A stretch of 64,000 nt of DNA from Streptomyces sp. NBC_01255 (GTDB taxonomy: Bacteria > Actinomycetota > Actinomycetes > Streptomycetales > Streptomycetaceae). The DNA is taken from NCBI RefSeq assembly GCF_036226445.1, contig NZ_CP108474.1, positions 1,426,001-1,490,000 of the forward strand, written 5' to 3'. Each line of letters begins with the position of its first letter. Positions within the stretch are counted from its first letter, which is position 1. The notes under the pieces were generated by a model that saw only the letters and a list, made by a program, of their open reading frames with translations, did no database searches and was not told the origin of the DNA. The translations under genes were made by a program, and so were the position numbers. Below, piece by piece: positions 33,094 to 42,120 of this stretch.

Positions 33094-33887
33094 AGGATCT
33101 GTCCCGTCCGCCCGGCGAGCGCGGCGAGGCTGCGCAGTACGGCGTACGGCACCACCTGGCTGGTTGCCGGGTTGCCCGGGTCCGGCAGGTGAGCGACCTC
33201 GAAGCGGTACGTCCCGTGCGCGCCGGCCGCCTCGACGACGTGGCGGGTGTGGTGTGCCGCGGGATCGGCGACGACCCGGACCCGCACAGCGTCCAGGTCG
33301 CCGACGGCCAGCGCGACCGAGGCGGCCACGTTCGTCGACTTCGGGAATCTGACCGGCACCTCGCGGGCCGTTCCGCTCATGACCTCGACCGGGCCGGTCG
33401 CCGTCCGCAGCCGGGCGAGCAACTCCTCGTCCATCCACGGCTGTTCGAGGGTCGACGGCAGCTTCGTGGTGGTGAGCCGGACCTCGCTCAGGGGTCCCAG
33501 GGAGCGGGCCGCCTGAAGAAGGTCGAGACCGCCGACGGCACCGCCGGTGAAGTACACCCGGCCAGGGCCCGCCGCGAGCAGTCGCTTCGCCAGCTCGTCG
33601 TCGGTCAGCGCCCCGGTGGAGGCGATCAGCAGGTCGGTGCCGGAGGCCAGTACCCGCTCGCCCCATTCCCGTACGACTCCCTGGCCCGCCGCCTCCACGA
33701 TCAGGTCGCAGAGCTCCAGGGCCTCTTCGAAGGGGACCTGCGGGGCCGGGGCCGCCTCGCCGAGCGGACGGTTGTCCACGACGCACGCGAGCTCGGCGCC
33801 GCTCACGTCGCCCGCGGCGAGCGCGGTGCCGACGATCCGGCCGATCGCACCCCAGCCGACGATGCCGACCTTGCGTACGGTGCTCAT
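33090..33887 (-). CDS. Aspartate-dehydrogenase-family oxidoreductase
   Basis: 265 residues: Rossmann GIVGWGAIGRIVG, then EAAGQGVVREW, STGALTDDELA, FTGGAVGGLDLL and KSTNVAASVALA, all typical of the NadX/aspartate dehydrogenase family. It is joined to both neighbours by 4-bp overlaps inside a catabolic operon, away from NAD biosynthesis genes, so the substrate may be an imino or amino intermediate of an aromatic pathway. That is inference. Confidence 0.88.
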   Translation of the reverse strand: MSTVRKVGIVGWGAIGRIVGTALAAGDVSGAELACVVDNRPLGEAAPAPQVPFEEALELCDLIVEAAGQGVVREWGERVLASGTDLLIASTGALTDDELAKRLLAAGPGRVYFTGGAVGGLDLLQAARSLGPLSEVRLTTTKLPSTLEQPWMDEELLARLRTATGPVEVMSGTAREVPVRFPKSTNVAASVALAVGDLDAVRVRVVADPAAHHTRHVVEAAGAHGTYRFEVAHLPDPGNPATSQVVPYAVLRSLAALAGRTGQIL

Positions 33888-34828
33888 ACGGTGACCTCCT
33901 GGGCGTCGACGGGGGCGAGCGGGCCGGGGTCCGGCGCGCCCGCCATGTGGCAGCGGATCTCCTTCGACGGCGGACCCGCCGTCCCCCACAGGTCGGACAG
34001 GTCCGGCACCCGTCGCCAGACGCGGGCGATCCACGCGTCCTCGACGATCTGGGCGACCTCGGAGGTGTACTCGCAGACCAGTCCGGAGGGGTCGGTGAAG
34101 TAGGAGAAGGTGTTGTTCCCGGGACCGTGGCGGCCGGGTCCCCACTGGGGGGTGATGCCGTGGTGGCGGAGCCGGCCGAGGCCGCGCATGAAGTGGTCGA
34201 CCGAGCTCATCTCGTACGCCACGTGGTTGAGCGAGGTCCACTCGGCCTGGTTGAAGGCGATGCAGTGGTGGTCGGCGTTGCAGCGCAGGAACGCCATCTG
34301 GTGCTCGGACCAGTCGGAGACGCGCAGGCCGAGCACCTCGCGGTAGAAGGCGACGGCGGCGTCGATGTCGACGGTGTTGAGCACGGTGTGGGTGACCCCG
34401 ACCGGCACGGCGCCGTCCCGTCCGCGCGGGACGACCGCCTCGACGTGGGCGCTGATCTCGACGAGGCGCCCTTCGGGGTCGGTGAACCGCAGCCCGTATC
34501 CGCCGCCCGCCTGGTCCAGCGGCCCGGGGCCGAAGACGGGGACGAGGGAGCGCGCCTCCAGGCGCCGGGCCGCCTCGTCCACCTCGGCCGGGGATCCGAC
34601 GGCGAAGGAGATCCGGCCGAGGCCGACGCGCTCGCGCTCGGTCAGCTGGAGGACGTGGTGTTCGTCGCTCGTACCGCGCAGCCAGCGCGTCCCCGTGTCG
34701 GACTCCACGGTTTCGAGGCCCCAGACGTCCTCGTAGAAGCCGGCGGCCTCGGTGAAGGCGGGGGTGTACAGCTCGACGGAGCGAAGCGAGCGGAGCCGGG
34801 CGATCGGACCTGGCGGTGTGGGGTGCAT
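33884..34828 (-). CDS. Extradiol ring-cleavage dioxygenase, two-domain VOC type
   Basis: 314 residues of the BphC/catechol-2,3-dioxygenase family. Two vicinal-oxygen-chelate modules are present. Metal ligands lie in the second: His in GVTHTVLNTVD, His in SLNHVAYEM and Glu in LVCEYTSE, plus a Tyr in NNTFSYFTDPSG. It cleaves a catechol ring next to the diol. Translationally coupled to the aspartate-dehydrogenase-like gene. Confidence 0.92.
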   Translation of the reverse strand: MHPTPPGPIARLRSLRSVELYTPAFTEAAGFYEDVWGLETVESDTGTRWLRGTSDEHHVLQLTERERVGLGRISFAVGSPAEVDEAARRLEARSLVPVFGPGPLDQAGGGYGLRFTDPEGRLVEISAHVEAVVPRGRDGAVPVGVTHTVLNTVDIDAAVAFYREVLGLRVSDWSEHQMAFLRCNADHHCIAFNQAEWTSLNHVAYEMSSVDHFMRGLGRLRHHGITPQWGPGRHGPGNNTFSYFTDPSGLVCEYTSEVAQIVEDAWIARVWRRVPDLSDLWGTAGPPSKEIRCHMAGAPDPGPLAPVDAQEVTV

Positions 34829-34858
34829 GAGTCTCTCCAGACGGGCGGGCGTGCCGGG

Positions 34859-36343
34859 TCAGTTGGCCCAGGGCAGGGGAAGGTCGGAGGTGCCCCAGTA
34901 CAGGGACTTCTGTCGCTGGTAGGCGCGGATCGCGTCCCGGCCCTTCTCCGTGCCGAGGCCGCTGTCCTTCCATCCGCTGAACGGGGTGGACGCGCTGAAC
35001 TGCTTGTACGTGTTGATCCAGACGGTGCCGGCGTCGATCCGGCGGGCGATCCGCCAGGCGGCGCGCAGGTCACGGGTCCAGATGCCGCAGGCCAGTCCGT
35101 AGACGGAGTCGTTGGCCTGGCGGACCAGGTCGTCCTCGTCGTCGTAGGGCAGGGCGACGAGGACCGGACCGAAGATCTCCTCCTGGCAGGTGCGGGAGGT
35201 GTTGGGGATGCCTTCCAGGACGGTCGGGAGGTAGTACGCGCCGTCCTGGTACCGCTCCCCCCGGGGCGCCGCGCCGCCGCACAGCACGCGCGCCCCTTCG
35301 GAGCGGGCGAGGTCGACGTAGGCGGCCACGGAGTCGCGGTGGCGGTGGTGCACCAGGGGGCCGACCTGGGTGGCCGGATCGGTGCCCGGGCCGACGCGCA
35401 GCTTGCGGACCCGCTCGACGAGCTCGCCGACGAAGGTGTCGTGGATGTCGCGTGCCACGAAGAGCCGCGAGCCGGCGATGCAGGACTGGCCGCTGGACGA
35501 GAAGATCCCGAACAGCACTCCGGCGAGGGCCTGCTCGATGTCGGCGTCGGCGCGCACGATGGTCGGCGACTTGCCGCCGAGCTCCAGCGAGGCGGGGACG
35601 AGCTTCTCACCGGCGAGCGCGGCGATGGACCGGCCGGTCTCGGTGCCTCCGGTGAATCCGATCCGGGCGACGAGGGGGTGACGTACGAGGGCGTCGCCGA
35701 CGATCCTCCCGCTGCCGGGCAGCACCGAGAGGAGGGCGGTGGGCAGGCCGAACTCGTCGAGCGCCCGGGTGATCAGCCGCCCGAGGGCGAGGGAGACCAG
35801 CGGGGTCCAGGCTGCGGGCTTGAGGAGGACGGCGTTGCCTGCGGCGAGCGCGGGGGCGATCTTCTGCGCGTCGCTGGCGACCGGGGAGTTCCACGGGTTG
35901 ATCGCGCCGACCACGCCGATCGGTTCGTACACGCTCATGGTGACGTACGGGCCGCGGGACGGGGTGATCGCGTTCTCGGCCGCCTCCAGGGCGGCGGCCG
36001 TATACCGGAAGGTGGCCGCCGCGCTGAGGGCGAGGGCCCGGGTCTCGGCGAGGGTCTTGCCGGTGTCGGCGGTCTGCAGGGCGGCGAGCTCGGGCGCCGC
36101 CTCTTCGGTCAGCTCGGCGATCCGGTGCAGCAGACGGGCGCGCTCGTGGGCGAGCATGTCCCGCCAGGCGGGGTCGTCCATCGCCTGCGCCGCGGCTTCG
36201 GCCGCTTCGGCGACCTCGGCGGCGGAGGCGGAGTGGACGGTGGCGAGCACGCGTCCGGTCGCCGGATCGACGGTGTCGAGGGGCTCGCCCGCACCGCGTC
36301 GCCACTGGCCCGCGATCAGGATGTCGGTGGGAAGGAGCGGCAC
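34859..36343 (-). CDS. Aldehyde dehydrogenase (NAD(P)-dependent)
   Basis: 494 residues. Active-site Glu in LELGGKSPTIV, Cys in SSGQSCIAGSR, and nucleotide-binding GFTGGTETGRSIA. It resembles betaine-aldehyde and hydroxymuconic-semialdehyde dehydrogenases and may oxidise the semialdehyde from the extradiol step. First gene of the minus-strand catabolic operon. Confidence 0.94.
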   Translation of the reverse strand: MPLLPTDILIAGQWRRGAGEPLDTVDPATGRVLATVHSASAAEVAEAAEAAAQAMDDPAWRDMLAHERARLLHRIAELTEEAAPELAALQTADTGKTLAETRALALSAAATFRYTAAALEAAENAITPSRGPYVTMSVYEPIGVVGAINPWNSPVASDAQKIAPALAAGNAVLLKPAAWTPLVSLALGRLITRALDEFGLPTALLSVLPGSGRIVGDALVRHPLVARIGFTGGTETGRSIAALAGEKLVPASLELGGKSPTIVRADADIEQALAGVLFGIFSSSGQSCIAGSRLFVARDIHDTFVGELVERVRKLRVGPGTDPATQVGPLVHHRHRDSVAAYVDLARSEGARVLCGGAAPRGERYQDGAYYLPTVLEGIPNTSRTCQEEIFGPVLVALPYDDEDDLVRQANDSVYGLACGIWTRDLRAAWRIARRIDAGTVWINTYKQFSASTPFSGWKDSGLGTEKGRDAIRAYQRQKSLYWGTSDLPLPWAN

Positions 36344-36437
36344 GGGTGGACCTCCGGGCGGGCGGCGGAAGGGGAGTTGGCTCCGGGCACGGACGGAGTC
36401 CGGCGCGATCCCGTGGCCGGAATCGTCGAAGCGCTAG

Positions 36438-36586
36438 AAATCTAAGCGCTTAACTATTTCTCGGCAAGCCCCCGAGTCGAGATCGTTGCCGAATCGGCCT
36501 TGAGCACGACCTTCACTGTGTCGATGATGGCTACCGGGCCCGCGAGACAGAGATCTTTAGGCGCTTAACCATTGACCGCTTAGATA
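36438..36586. promoter_or_regulatory. Divergent regulatory region with repeated GCGCTTAA sites, candidate MarR operators
   Basis: AATCTAAGCGCTTAACTATT near 36439 and TCTTTAGGCGCTTAACCATT near 36554 share (A/G)GCGCTTAAC. A third half-site, CCGCTTAGAT, lies at 36577, and GAAGCGCTAG lies at 36429. The AT-rich elements stand out from the GC-rich background. They sit between the ALDH operon and the MFS/MarR genes, where a MarR repressor would bind. Confidence 0.65.
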
Positions 36587-36636
36587 TGTCCCCCTACTGT
36601 CTCGGCAACTCCCCTGCCCGCGGAAGGACCCCCTCC

Positions 36637-38001
36637 ATGACGACTGTGGCCGGCAAGCAGGCCATCGGCTCGATAGCCGCGCGACTTGAACGACTTCCGC
36701 ACTCCCGGTGGCACGTCAAGGTCCGGTTCCTGATCGGCGCCGTCACGTTCTTCGAGGCGTTCGACCAGCTTCTGGCCGCGTCCGCGCTGCCCGTCCTGAT
36801 GAAGGAGTGGCACCTCACCACCGGACAGGCCACCCTCGCCGTGACCGCCGCCTCCATCGGGATGCTGCTCGGCGCGCTGGCGGCCGGCTGGCTGGGCGAC
36901 CGGATCGGCCGTGTCCGCACCGTCGCCCTGGGCGTCGGCATCACCGGCCTCGCCAGCCTCGCCGTCGCGTTCTCCGGCAGCATCGAGACGTTCTCGCTCT
37001 TCCGGTTCGTCCAGGGACTCGGCATCGGCGGAGTCGTGCCCGTCGCCGCGACCTACATCAACGAGATCGCCCGCTCCGACAAGCGGGGCCGGTTCGTCCT
37101 GCTGTACGAGATGATCTTCCCCGCCGGACTCGCGGCGGCCACGCTGGTGGCCGTATGGGTGATCCCCCACTTCGGCTGGCGCGCGATGTTCCTCATCGGC
37201 ACCGTCCCGGTGCTGCTCGCCGCCGCACTGCCCCGCCAGGTCGCCGAGTCCCCGCGCTGGCTGCTGGCCCGCGGACGCACCCAGGAGGCGGAGGAGGTCA
37301 TCGCGCGCATCGAGGCGGAGGTGGCCCGTTCCACCGCCGAGCCGCTCCCCGCTCCCGCCGCGAACCTGCCCGACGAGACGTCCCGCGGCCGGCTGAGCGA
37401 CCTGTTCCGGGGACGCTACCTCCGACGGACGGTGGTCCTCTCGGGTCTGTGGTTCGTCGCCTACTACGTCAACCACGGCATCTCCACCTGGCTGCCGTCG
37501 CTCTACACGAAGACGTTCGGCCTGGACCTGACCACCGCCCTCGTCTACACCCTGCTCAGCAACGTCACCGGTCTGCTCGGCACGCTCGTCGTCGCCCTCC
37601 TGATCGACCGTATCGGCCGCAGGCCCGCCTTGGCGGGCGCGCTCGTCGGCACCGTGCTCTCGCTGGGTGTGCTCGCCCTGGCCGGCGCGACCTCGGGCGG
37701 CCAGGTGGCGGTCTTCGCCTCCTGCACGACCTTCTTCCTCTACGCGGTCAACGCCGGGCTCTACCTGTACTCCCCCGAGCTGTACCCCACCTCCAACCGG
37801 GCCAGGGGCGCCGCGTTCGGTGGCGTGTGGAACCGGCTGGGCGTCATCCTCGGCCCCGTGACCGTCGGCGCGATCATCGGAGCGGGCGGCAGCCTGACCC
37901 TCGTCTTCCTGCAGCTCGCGGTGGTGGCCGCGGTGGGCGCCGCGATCGCCTGTTTCGCCGTCGAGACCAAGGGCCGGACGCTGGAGGAGCTCAACACCTG
38001 A
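36637..38001 (+). CDS. MFS transporter, aromatic acid:H+ symporter-like
   Basis: About 454 residues. ATG 36637 has GGAAGGA upstream; the in-frame ATG at 36586 lies inside the operator region. Twelve membrane segments; TM1 has FFEAFDQLLAAS, the TM2-3 loop is GWLGDRIGRVRT, and the mid-protein has VAESPRWLLARG. These are marks of the AAHS/sugar-porter branch. It probably imports the aromatic substrate of the divergent operon. Confidence 0.9.
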   Translation: MTTVAGKQAIGSIAARLERLPHSRWHVKVRFLIGAVTFFEAFDQLLAASALPVLMKEWHLTTGQATLAVTAASIGMLLGALAAGWLGDRIGRVRTVALGVGITGLASLAVAFSGSIETFSLFRFVQGLGIGGVVPVAATYINEIARSDKRGRFVLLYEMIFPAGLAAATLVAVWVIPHFGWRAMFLIGTVPVLLAAALPRQVAESPRWLLARGRTQEAEEVIARIEAEVARSTAEPLPAPAANLPDETSRGRLSDLFRGRYLRRTVVLSGLWFVAYYVNHGISTWLPSLYTKTFGLDLTTALVYTLLSNVTGLLGTLVVALLIDRIGRRPALAGALVGTVLSLGVLALAGATSGGQVAVFASCTTFFLYAVNAGLYLYSPELYPTSNRARGAAFGGVWNRLGVILGPVTVGAIIGAGGSLTLVFLQLAVVAAVGAAIACFAVETKGRTLEELNT

Positions 38002-38102
38002 GGCGACCGGCACGGAGCGGCCTGCCAGGCGTTTTCACCTCAGGGCTAAGATTCTCAGCGCTGCGAGAAGTCGGGGGACGACCGCCGGACGAGGGGAAGA
38101 GC

Positions 38103-38642
38103 ATGGCTACATCGAGGCCGTCGGACCGTGACGCCGTCGCGCGGGTGATCGAGGACTGGGCGCGGGAGAGGCCGGAGCTGGACACCAGCCCGCTGGAGGT
38201 CCTCGCCCGCCTCCACCGCTCCTTCCTGCGCTACAGCACCCGGCTCACGACGTCGATCGAGCGTCACGGCCTGTCCGTGGCCGGCTTCGACGTCCTCACC
38301 GCACTGCGGCGGGCGGGACACCCTCACCGGCTGACCGCGGGGCAGCTCGCCGACTCCGGTCTGGTGTCGTCGGCCGGCGTGACCCTGCGCATCGACCGCC
38401 TGGAGAAGGACGGCCTCATCGTCCGCGAACGGGACGCCGACGACCGCCGGGTCGTCTACTCCCGCCTCACCGACAAGGGCCTCGCCACGGTGGACACCGT
38501 GTTCGCCGAGCACCTCGACAACGAGCGCCGGATGCTCGACGGCCTGTCCCCCTCCGAACGCCGGCAGCTCGCACGACTGCTGCGCAAGCTGGAGGAGTCC
38601 ATCCTCGACTCCGACGACAAGCCCGCCTCCCCCACCGGGTAA
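38103..38642 (+). CDS. MarR-family transcriptional regulator
   Basis: 179 residues. The winged helix reads LTAGQLADSGLVSSAGVTLR then IDRLEKDGLIVRERDADDRR, with the charged wing typical of MarR. Upstream: GGGGAAGAGC. It lies 101 bp after the MFS gene on the same strand and probably represses both sides of the divergent region until an aromatic ligand binds. Confidence 0.93.
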   Translation: MATSRPSDRDAVARVIEDWARERPELDTSPLEVLARLHRSFLRYSTRLTTSIERHGLSVAGFDVLTALRRAGHPHRLTAGQLADSGLVSSAGVTLRIDRLEKDGLIVRERDADDRRVVYSRLTDKGLATVDTVFAEHLDNERRMLDGLSPSERRQLARLLRKLEESILDSDDKPASPTG

Positions 38643-38668
38643 GCGGCAACGGGTGCCCGTACGGAAGT

Positions 38669-39424
38669 TCACCAGCGCTGGCGAGGCGGCACGGCCGGCA
38701 CCTCCTCGCGGAGCGCCTCCTCGATCAGGTCGAACGGCGGGTGGTCCGTCAGGTAGAAGTGGCCCCCGGGAAGCTGGTGACGCCGGAACGGACCGCGCGT
38801 CACCACGGACCAGGCGTCGGCCTCGGCGGCCGTGACGTGCTCGTCCGTGTCACCGGCGATCGCGGTGACCGGGCAGTCGAGCACGTCGGCCGCCCGGTGC
38901 TCGTACGCCTCGAACATCCGCAGGTCCCCGATGAGGTACGGGAGCACCAGCTCGCGCATCATCTTGTTGGCCATCAGTTCCGCGTCCACACCGCCCAGTT
39001 CCATGACGGCGGCCACCACGGCCTCCTCCGTGAACTCGCCGCCGTCCGGGAGCGAGGGGCGCTCGCGGTGCGGTGCCCGGCAGCCGGAGGCGAAGAGCCG
39101 CAGGACCGGGGTCCCGCGCCGCGCGAGCAGCAGGGCCGTCTCGTAGGCGATGACCGCGCCCATGCTGTGGCCGAAGAACACCAGCGGCCTGTCGTCGAGC
39201 GGACGCAGCGCCTCCGCGATGTCGGCGACCATCCCGCGCAGGTCGACGGGCGGCGGCTCGGCGATGCGCTGCGCCCGGCCCGGATACAGGACGGACTGGA
39301 CCTCGAGGCCGGGGAGCGCATCGGACCAGGACCCGAAGAACTGCGCCGAACCTCCGGCGTGGGGGAAGCAGACGAGCCTGTACGGGGCCTCGGGGCGCGG
39401 GGTCCGGCAGTACAGCCAGCTCAT
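38669..39424 (-). CDS. Type II (editing) thioesterase
   Basis: 251 residues, alpha/beta hydrolase. N-terminal LVCFPHAGGSAQFFGSW, nucleophile FFGHSMGAVIAYE, Asp in AGDTDEHVTA and His in PGGHFYLTDH, all typical of stand-alone NRPS/PKS thioesterases that clear mis-loaded carrier proteins. It is coupled to the NRPS gene by an ATGA overlap. The operon has no integrated TE, so it might also take part in release. Confidence 0.94.
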   Translation of the reverse strand: MSWLYCRTPRPEAPYRLVCFPHAGGSAQFFGSWSDALPGLEVQSVLYPGRAQRIAEPPPVDLRGMVADIAEALRPLDDRPLVFFGHSMGAVIAYETALLLARRGTPVLRLFASGCRAPHRERPSLPDGGEFTEEAVVAAVMELGGVDAELMANKMMRELVLPYLIGDLRMFEAYEHRAADVLDCPVTAIAGDTDEHVTAAEADAWSVVTRGPFRRHQLPGGHFYLTDHPPFDLIEEALREEVPAVPPRQRW

Positions 39425-42078
39425 CGCTGCGCCTGCCCGTCGTCCAGGGAGCGGGCCCGGCGGGCCCTGGCGGCCCAGGCGCGGCGCACCCGTTCCGCGC
39501 TGCCGTCGGTGCGGGCGCCGCCGGCCGGGGCCGATGCCGCGCCGGACCGGATCAGCTCCACCTGCGCCTCCACGGTGGTGCAGCGGTAGAGGTCGAGGGG
39601 GGAGGGACGGACGCCGGTCAGGCGCTCGAGGGTTGCCTGGAGCCGGACCATCATCAGGGAATGGCCGCCGAGCTCGAAGAAGTTGACCGTGGGAGGGACA
39701 TCGGTCACGTTCAGGACCTCCGCCCATGCGGCGGTGACCTGGGCGAGGGTGTCCCCCGGTGCGGCGGCGGTGCTGGTCTCAGGGCCGGTCTGGTTCATCT
39801 GCTCACGCTTCTCGATCAGTTCGGCGAGCGCCTTCCGGTCCGCCTTGCCGTTGGCGGTCACGGGGAAGGCGTCCAGGACGCGGAGCTGCCCGGGCACGGC
39901 GGCCTCCGGCAGCTTGGTGGCGAGTTCCTTGCGGGTGAGGGCGGTGTCGGTGGCCTCGTCGGCCAGGACGAAGCCGACCAGGCCGGTCAGGGCGGAGTCC
40001 GGTACGACCACGGCCTCCCGGATGCCGGGGCAGGAGCGCAGGGCGGTCTCGACCGCGCCGAGCTCGACCCGGTGGCCGCGGATCTTGACCTGGTTGTCGC
40101 GGCGCCCGAGGAAGTCGAGCGTGCCGGCGTCGTTCCAGCGCACCAGGTCGCCCGTGCGGTACATCCGGGCGGAGTCGGCGGCGAACGGGTCGGCGAGGAA
40201 GGCCCGTTCGGTGCTGTCGGGCCGTCCGAAGTAGCCGCGGGAGACTCCGGCTCCGCCGATGTACAGCTCTCCGGTGACGCCTCGGGGCACCAGCCGCCGT
40301 TCGTCGTCGAGCACGTAGAGCCGGACGCCGGGCACCGGGCCGCCGATGTCCGTGGTGCGGGAGAGGTCGCTGCGCCCGTGGGTGGCCCACACGGTGGTCT
40401 CGGTCGGTCCGTACTCGTTGACGAGGGTGGTGCCGGGCAGGGCCTCCAGGTGCCAGGAGAGAAGGGCCTGGGGCAGCGCCTCGCCCGCTACGGTCACGGT
40501 CGTCAGGGACGCGAGCCGGTGGAGTCCGGCGCGTTCCGCGGCGGCGAGCACCATGCCGTAGAGCGAGGGGACGCACAGCAGGTGTGTCACCCGGTGCCGC
40601 TCGACGAGCCGGACGAGCTGGTCGGGGTCGCGGTACTCGTCCTCACCGGCGACGACAAGGCGCCCGCCGGCGGTCAGGGTGCCCCAGAGGCCGGCGGCGG
40701 AGGAGTCGAAGGCGAGCGGGGGCAGCAGCAGGAAGACGGGCGCGCCGGGGTAGACCTGGCGCCGGGCGAGGGTGGAGGCCGCCAGCTGGCCGTGCTCGAC
40801 CAGCACGCCCTTGGGCGCCCCCGTGCTGCCGGAGGTGTAGATGAGGTAGGCGGGGTCCTCGGGTGCCGCGGTGGCCGGGACCGTATCCGTGTGTTCGGCT
40901 GCGCTCGCGCCTGCGTCCTCCGGTGTCCGCAGCTCCGGTGCGTCCGCTCGTACGACCGCACGGGCGAGGGATCCGGTCAGGCGCTCGGTCTGCCTTCCGG
41001 TGACCACCACGGCCGAGACGCCGGCGTCGGTGAGGACCGAGGCGACGCGTTCGTCCGGGTTGGCCGGGTCGACGGGGACATAGGCGGCGCCGGCCCGGAG
41101 GATGCCCAGGGTGGCGGCCACGGCGGCGAGGGAACGTTCCGCCAGAAGGCCGACGCGGTCGCCGCGGCCGACGCCCGCGGCGAGCAGCCGGGAGGCGATG
41201 CGCGACGCCCAGGCGTCGAGTTCGCCCCGGTCGGCCTCGTCGTCCCCGCAGACCGCCGCGGGGGCGGTCGGGTCCTCGGCCCGGAGCCGGGCCACCCGGG
41301 TGTGGACCGGCTCCCGGCCCTCCTCGGGAAGCTCCTGTCCCCGGCCGAGCGCAAGGAGCTCCTCGCGCGCGGACGCGTCGAGCAGGACGAGCTCGCGCAG
41401 CACGAGTTCACGCGGCGGCGTGCCCGACCCGGGCTCCTCGGTCAGCGCGGTGAGCGCCGCCCGCAGATGCGTGAGGAAGCCCGTCAGTTGTTCGGGTGTG
41501 TAGCGCTCCGCCGGGAAGGCGGCGGTCAGTTCGGCGCCGCCGTCGTCCGTGTGGAGCAGGGCGAAGTGGACGTCCCCGGCGGCGGACGGCGCAAGCGGAG
41601 GCGTCGCCGGGCCCTGGACTCCGTAGGTGAACTCCAGGGGTACGGCCGGCACCTGCCCCGGCGTCAGGGCGAGGTCCCGGGAGCGCCCGAGCGCCGCGTG
41701 GGCGGTGGCGAACAGCTCGGCGGGCGCCATGTCCTCCCGTACGTCGAGCAGAACCGGCACGTCGGCGTCGGAGGTGGCGATCACCTGCCGGTACACGGCA
41801 GTGTGGCGGACGAGCGTCAGAGCGAGTGCGGAGAGACCGACCGTGAGGGGGTTCACTCCGTGCCGGTGGGCCGTCCGGCCGACCGCCGCGCGAAGGGAGG
41901 CGTCCAGTGTCAGCCGGACCCGGGCCGCGGGGCCGGCGGGGACCGGGCGGTCCCCGCCGAGTCCGAGCGGGCGCTCGGGGAGAGCGGCGCGGACCTGTTC
42001 GGTCCACTGCCGGAACTCCTCTCCCCCGGCGCTGTCCCGCGCGGCCGTTGCGGCCGTCTCGGCGGGCCGTGATGACAT
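39421..42078 (-). CDS. NRPS protein: degenerate condensation region, adenylation and peptidyl-carrier domains
   Basis: 885 residues from the ATG preceded by AAGGAG. Residues about 40-245 look like the second half of a condensation domain, but there is no HHxxxDG. The adenylation domain (about 255-750) has LIYTSGSTGAPKG, NEYGPTETT, YRTGDLV, RGHRVELGAVE and NGKADRKAL. The carrier domain has FFELGGHSLMMV near residue 830. No TE or intact C domain, so it works as an A-PCP loader. My hand-read specificity code is D-S-A-C-T-A-E-V-W-K; the T-A-E-V part recalls some aromatic-amino-acid codes, but this is not a firm call. The loaded residue may be the substrate of the hydroxylase encoded upstream. Confidence 0.93.
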   Translation of the reverse strand: MSSRPAETAATAARDSAGGEEFRQWTEQVRAALPERPLGLGGDRPVPAGPAARVRLTLDASLRAAVGRTAHRHGVNPLTVGLSALALTLVRHTAVYRQVIATSDADVPVLLDVREDMAPAELFATAHAALGRSRDLALTPGQVPAVPLEFTYGVQGPATPPLAPSAAGDVHFALLHTDDGGAELTAAFPAERYTPEQLTGFLTHLRAALTALTEEPGSGTPPRELVLRELVLLDASAREELLALGRGQELPEEGREPVHTRVARLRAEDPTAPAAVCGDDEADRGELDAWASRIASRLLAAGVGRGDRVGLLAERSLAAVAATLGILRAGAAYVPVDPANPDERVASVLTDAGVSAVVVTGRQTERLTGSLARAVVRADAPELRTPEDAGASAAEHTDTVPATAAPEDPAYLIYTSGSTGAPKGVLVEHGQLAASTLARRQVYPGAPVFLLLPPLAFDSSAAGLWGTLTAGGRLVVAGEDEYRDPDQLVRLVERHRVTHLLCVPSLYGMVLAAAERAGLHRLASLTTVTVAGEALPQALLSWHLEALPGTTLVNEYGPTETTVWATHGRSDLSRTTDIGGPVPGVRLYVLDDERRLVPRGVTGELYIGGAGVSRGYFGRPDSTERAFLADPFAADSARMYRTGDLVRWNDAGTLDFLGRRDNQVKIRGHRVELGAVETALRSCPGIREAVVVPDSALTGLVGFVLADEATDTALTRKELATKLPEAAVPGQLRVLDAFPVTANGKADRKALAELIEKREQMNQTGPETSTAAAPGDTLAQVTAAWAEVLNVTDVPPTVNFFELGGHSLMMVRLQATLERLTGVRPSPLDLYRCTTVEAQVELIRSGAASAPAGGARTDGSAERVRRAWAARARRARSLDDGQAQR

Positions 42079-42120
42079 GGGTACTCCTTCGGTGGCGGTC
42101 GGCACGGAGGGCTGGGGACG

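Noticed and set aside
36586..36636. ATG at 36586 as start of the MFS transporter
   Set aside because: It falls in the operator region and has no ribosome binding site, while ATG 36637 has GGAAGGA and begins a normal MFS N-terminus.
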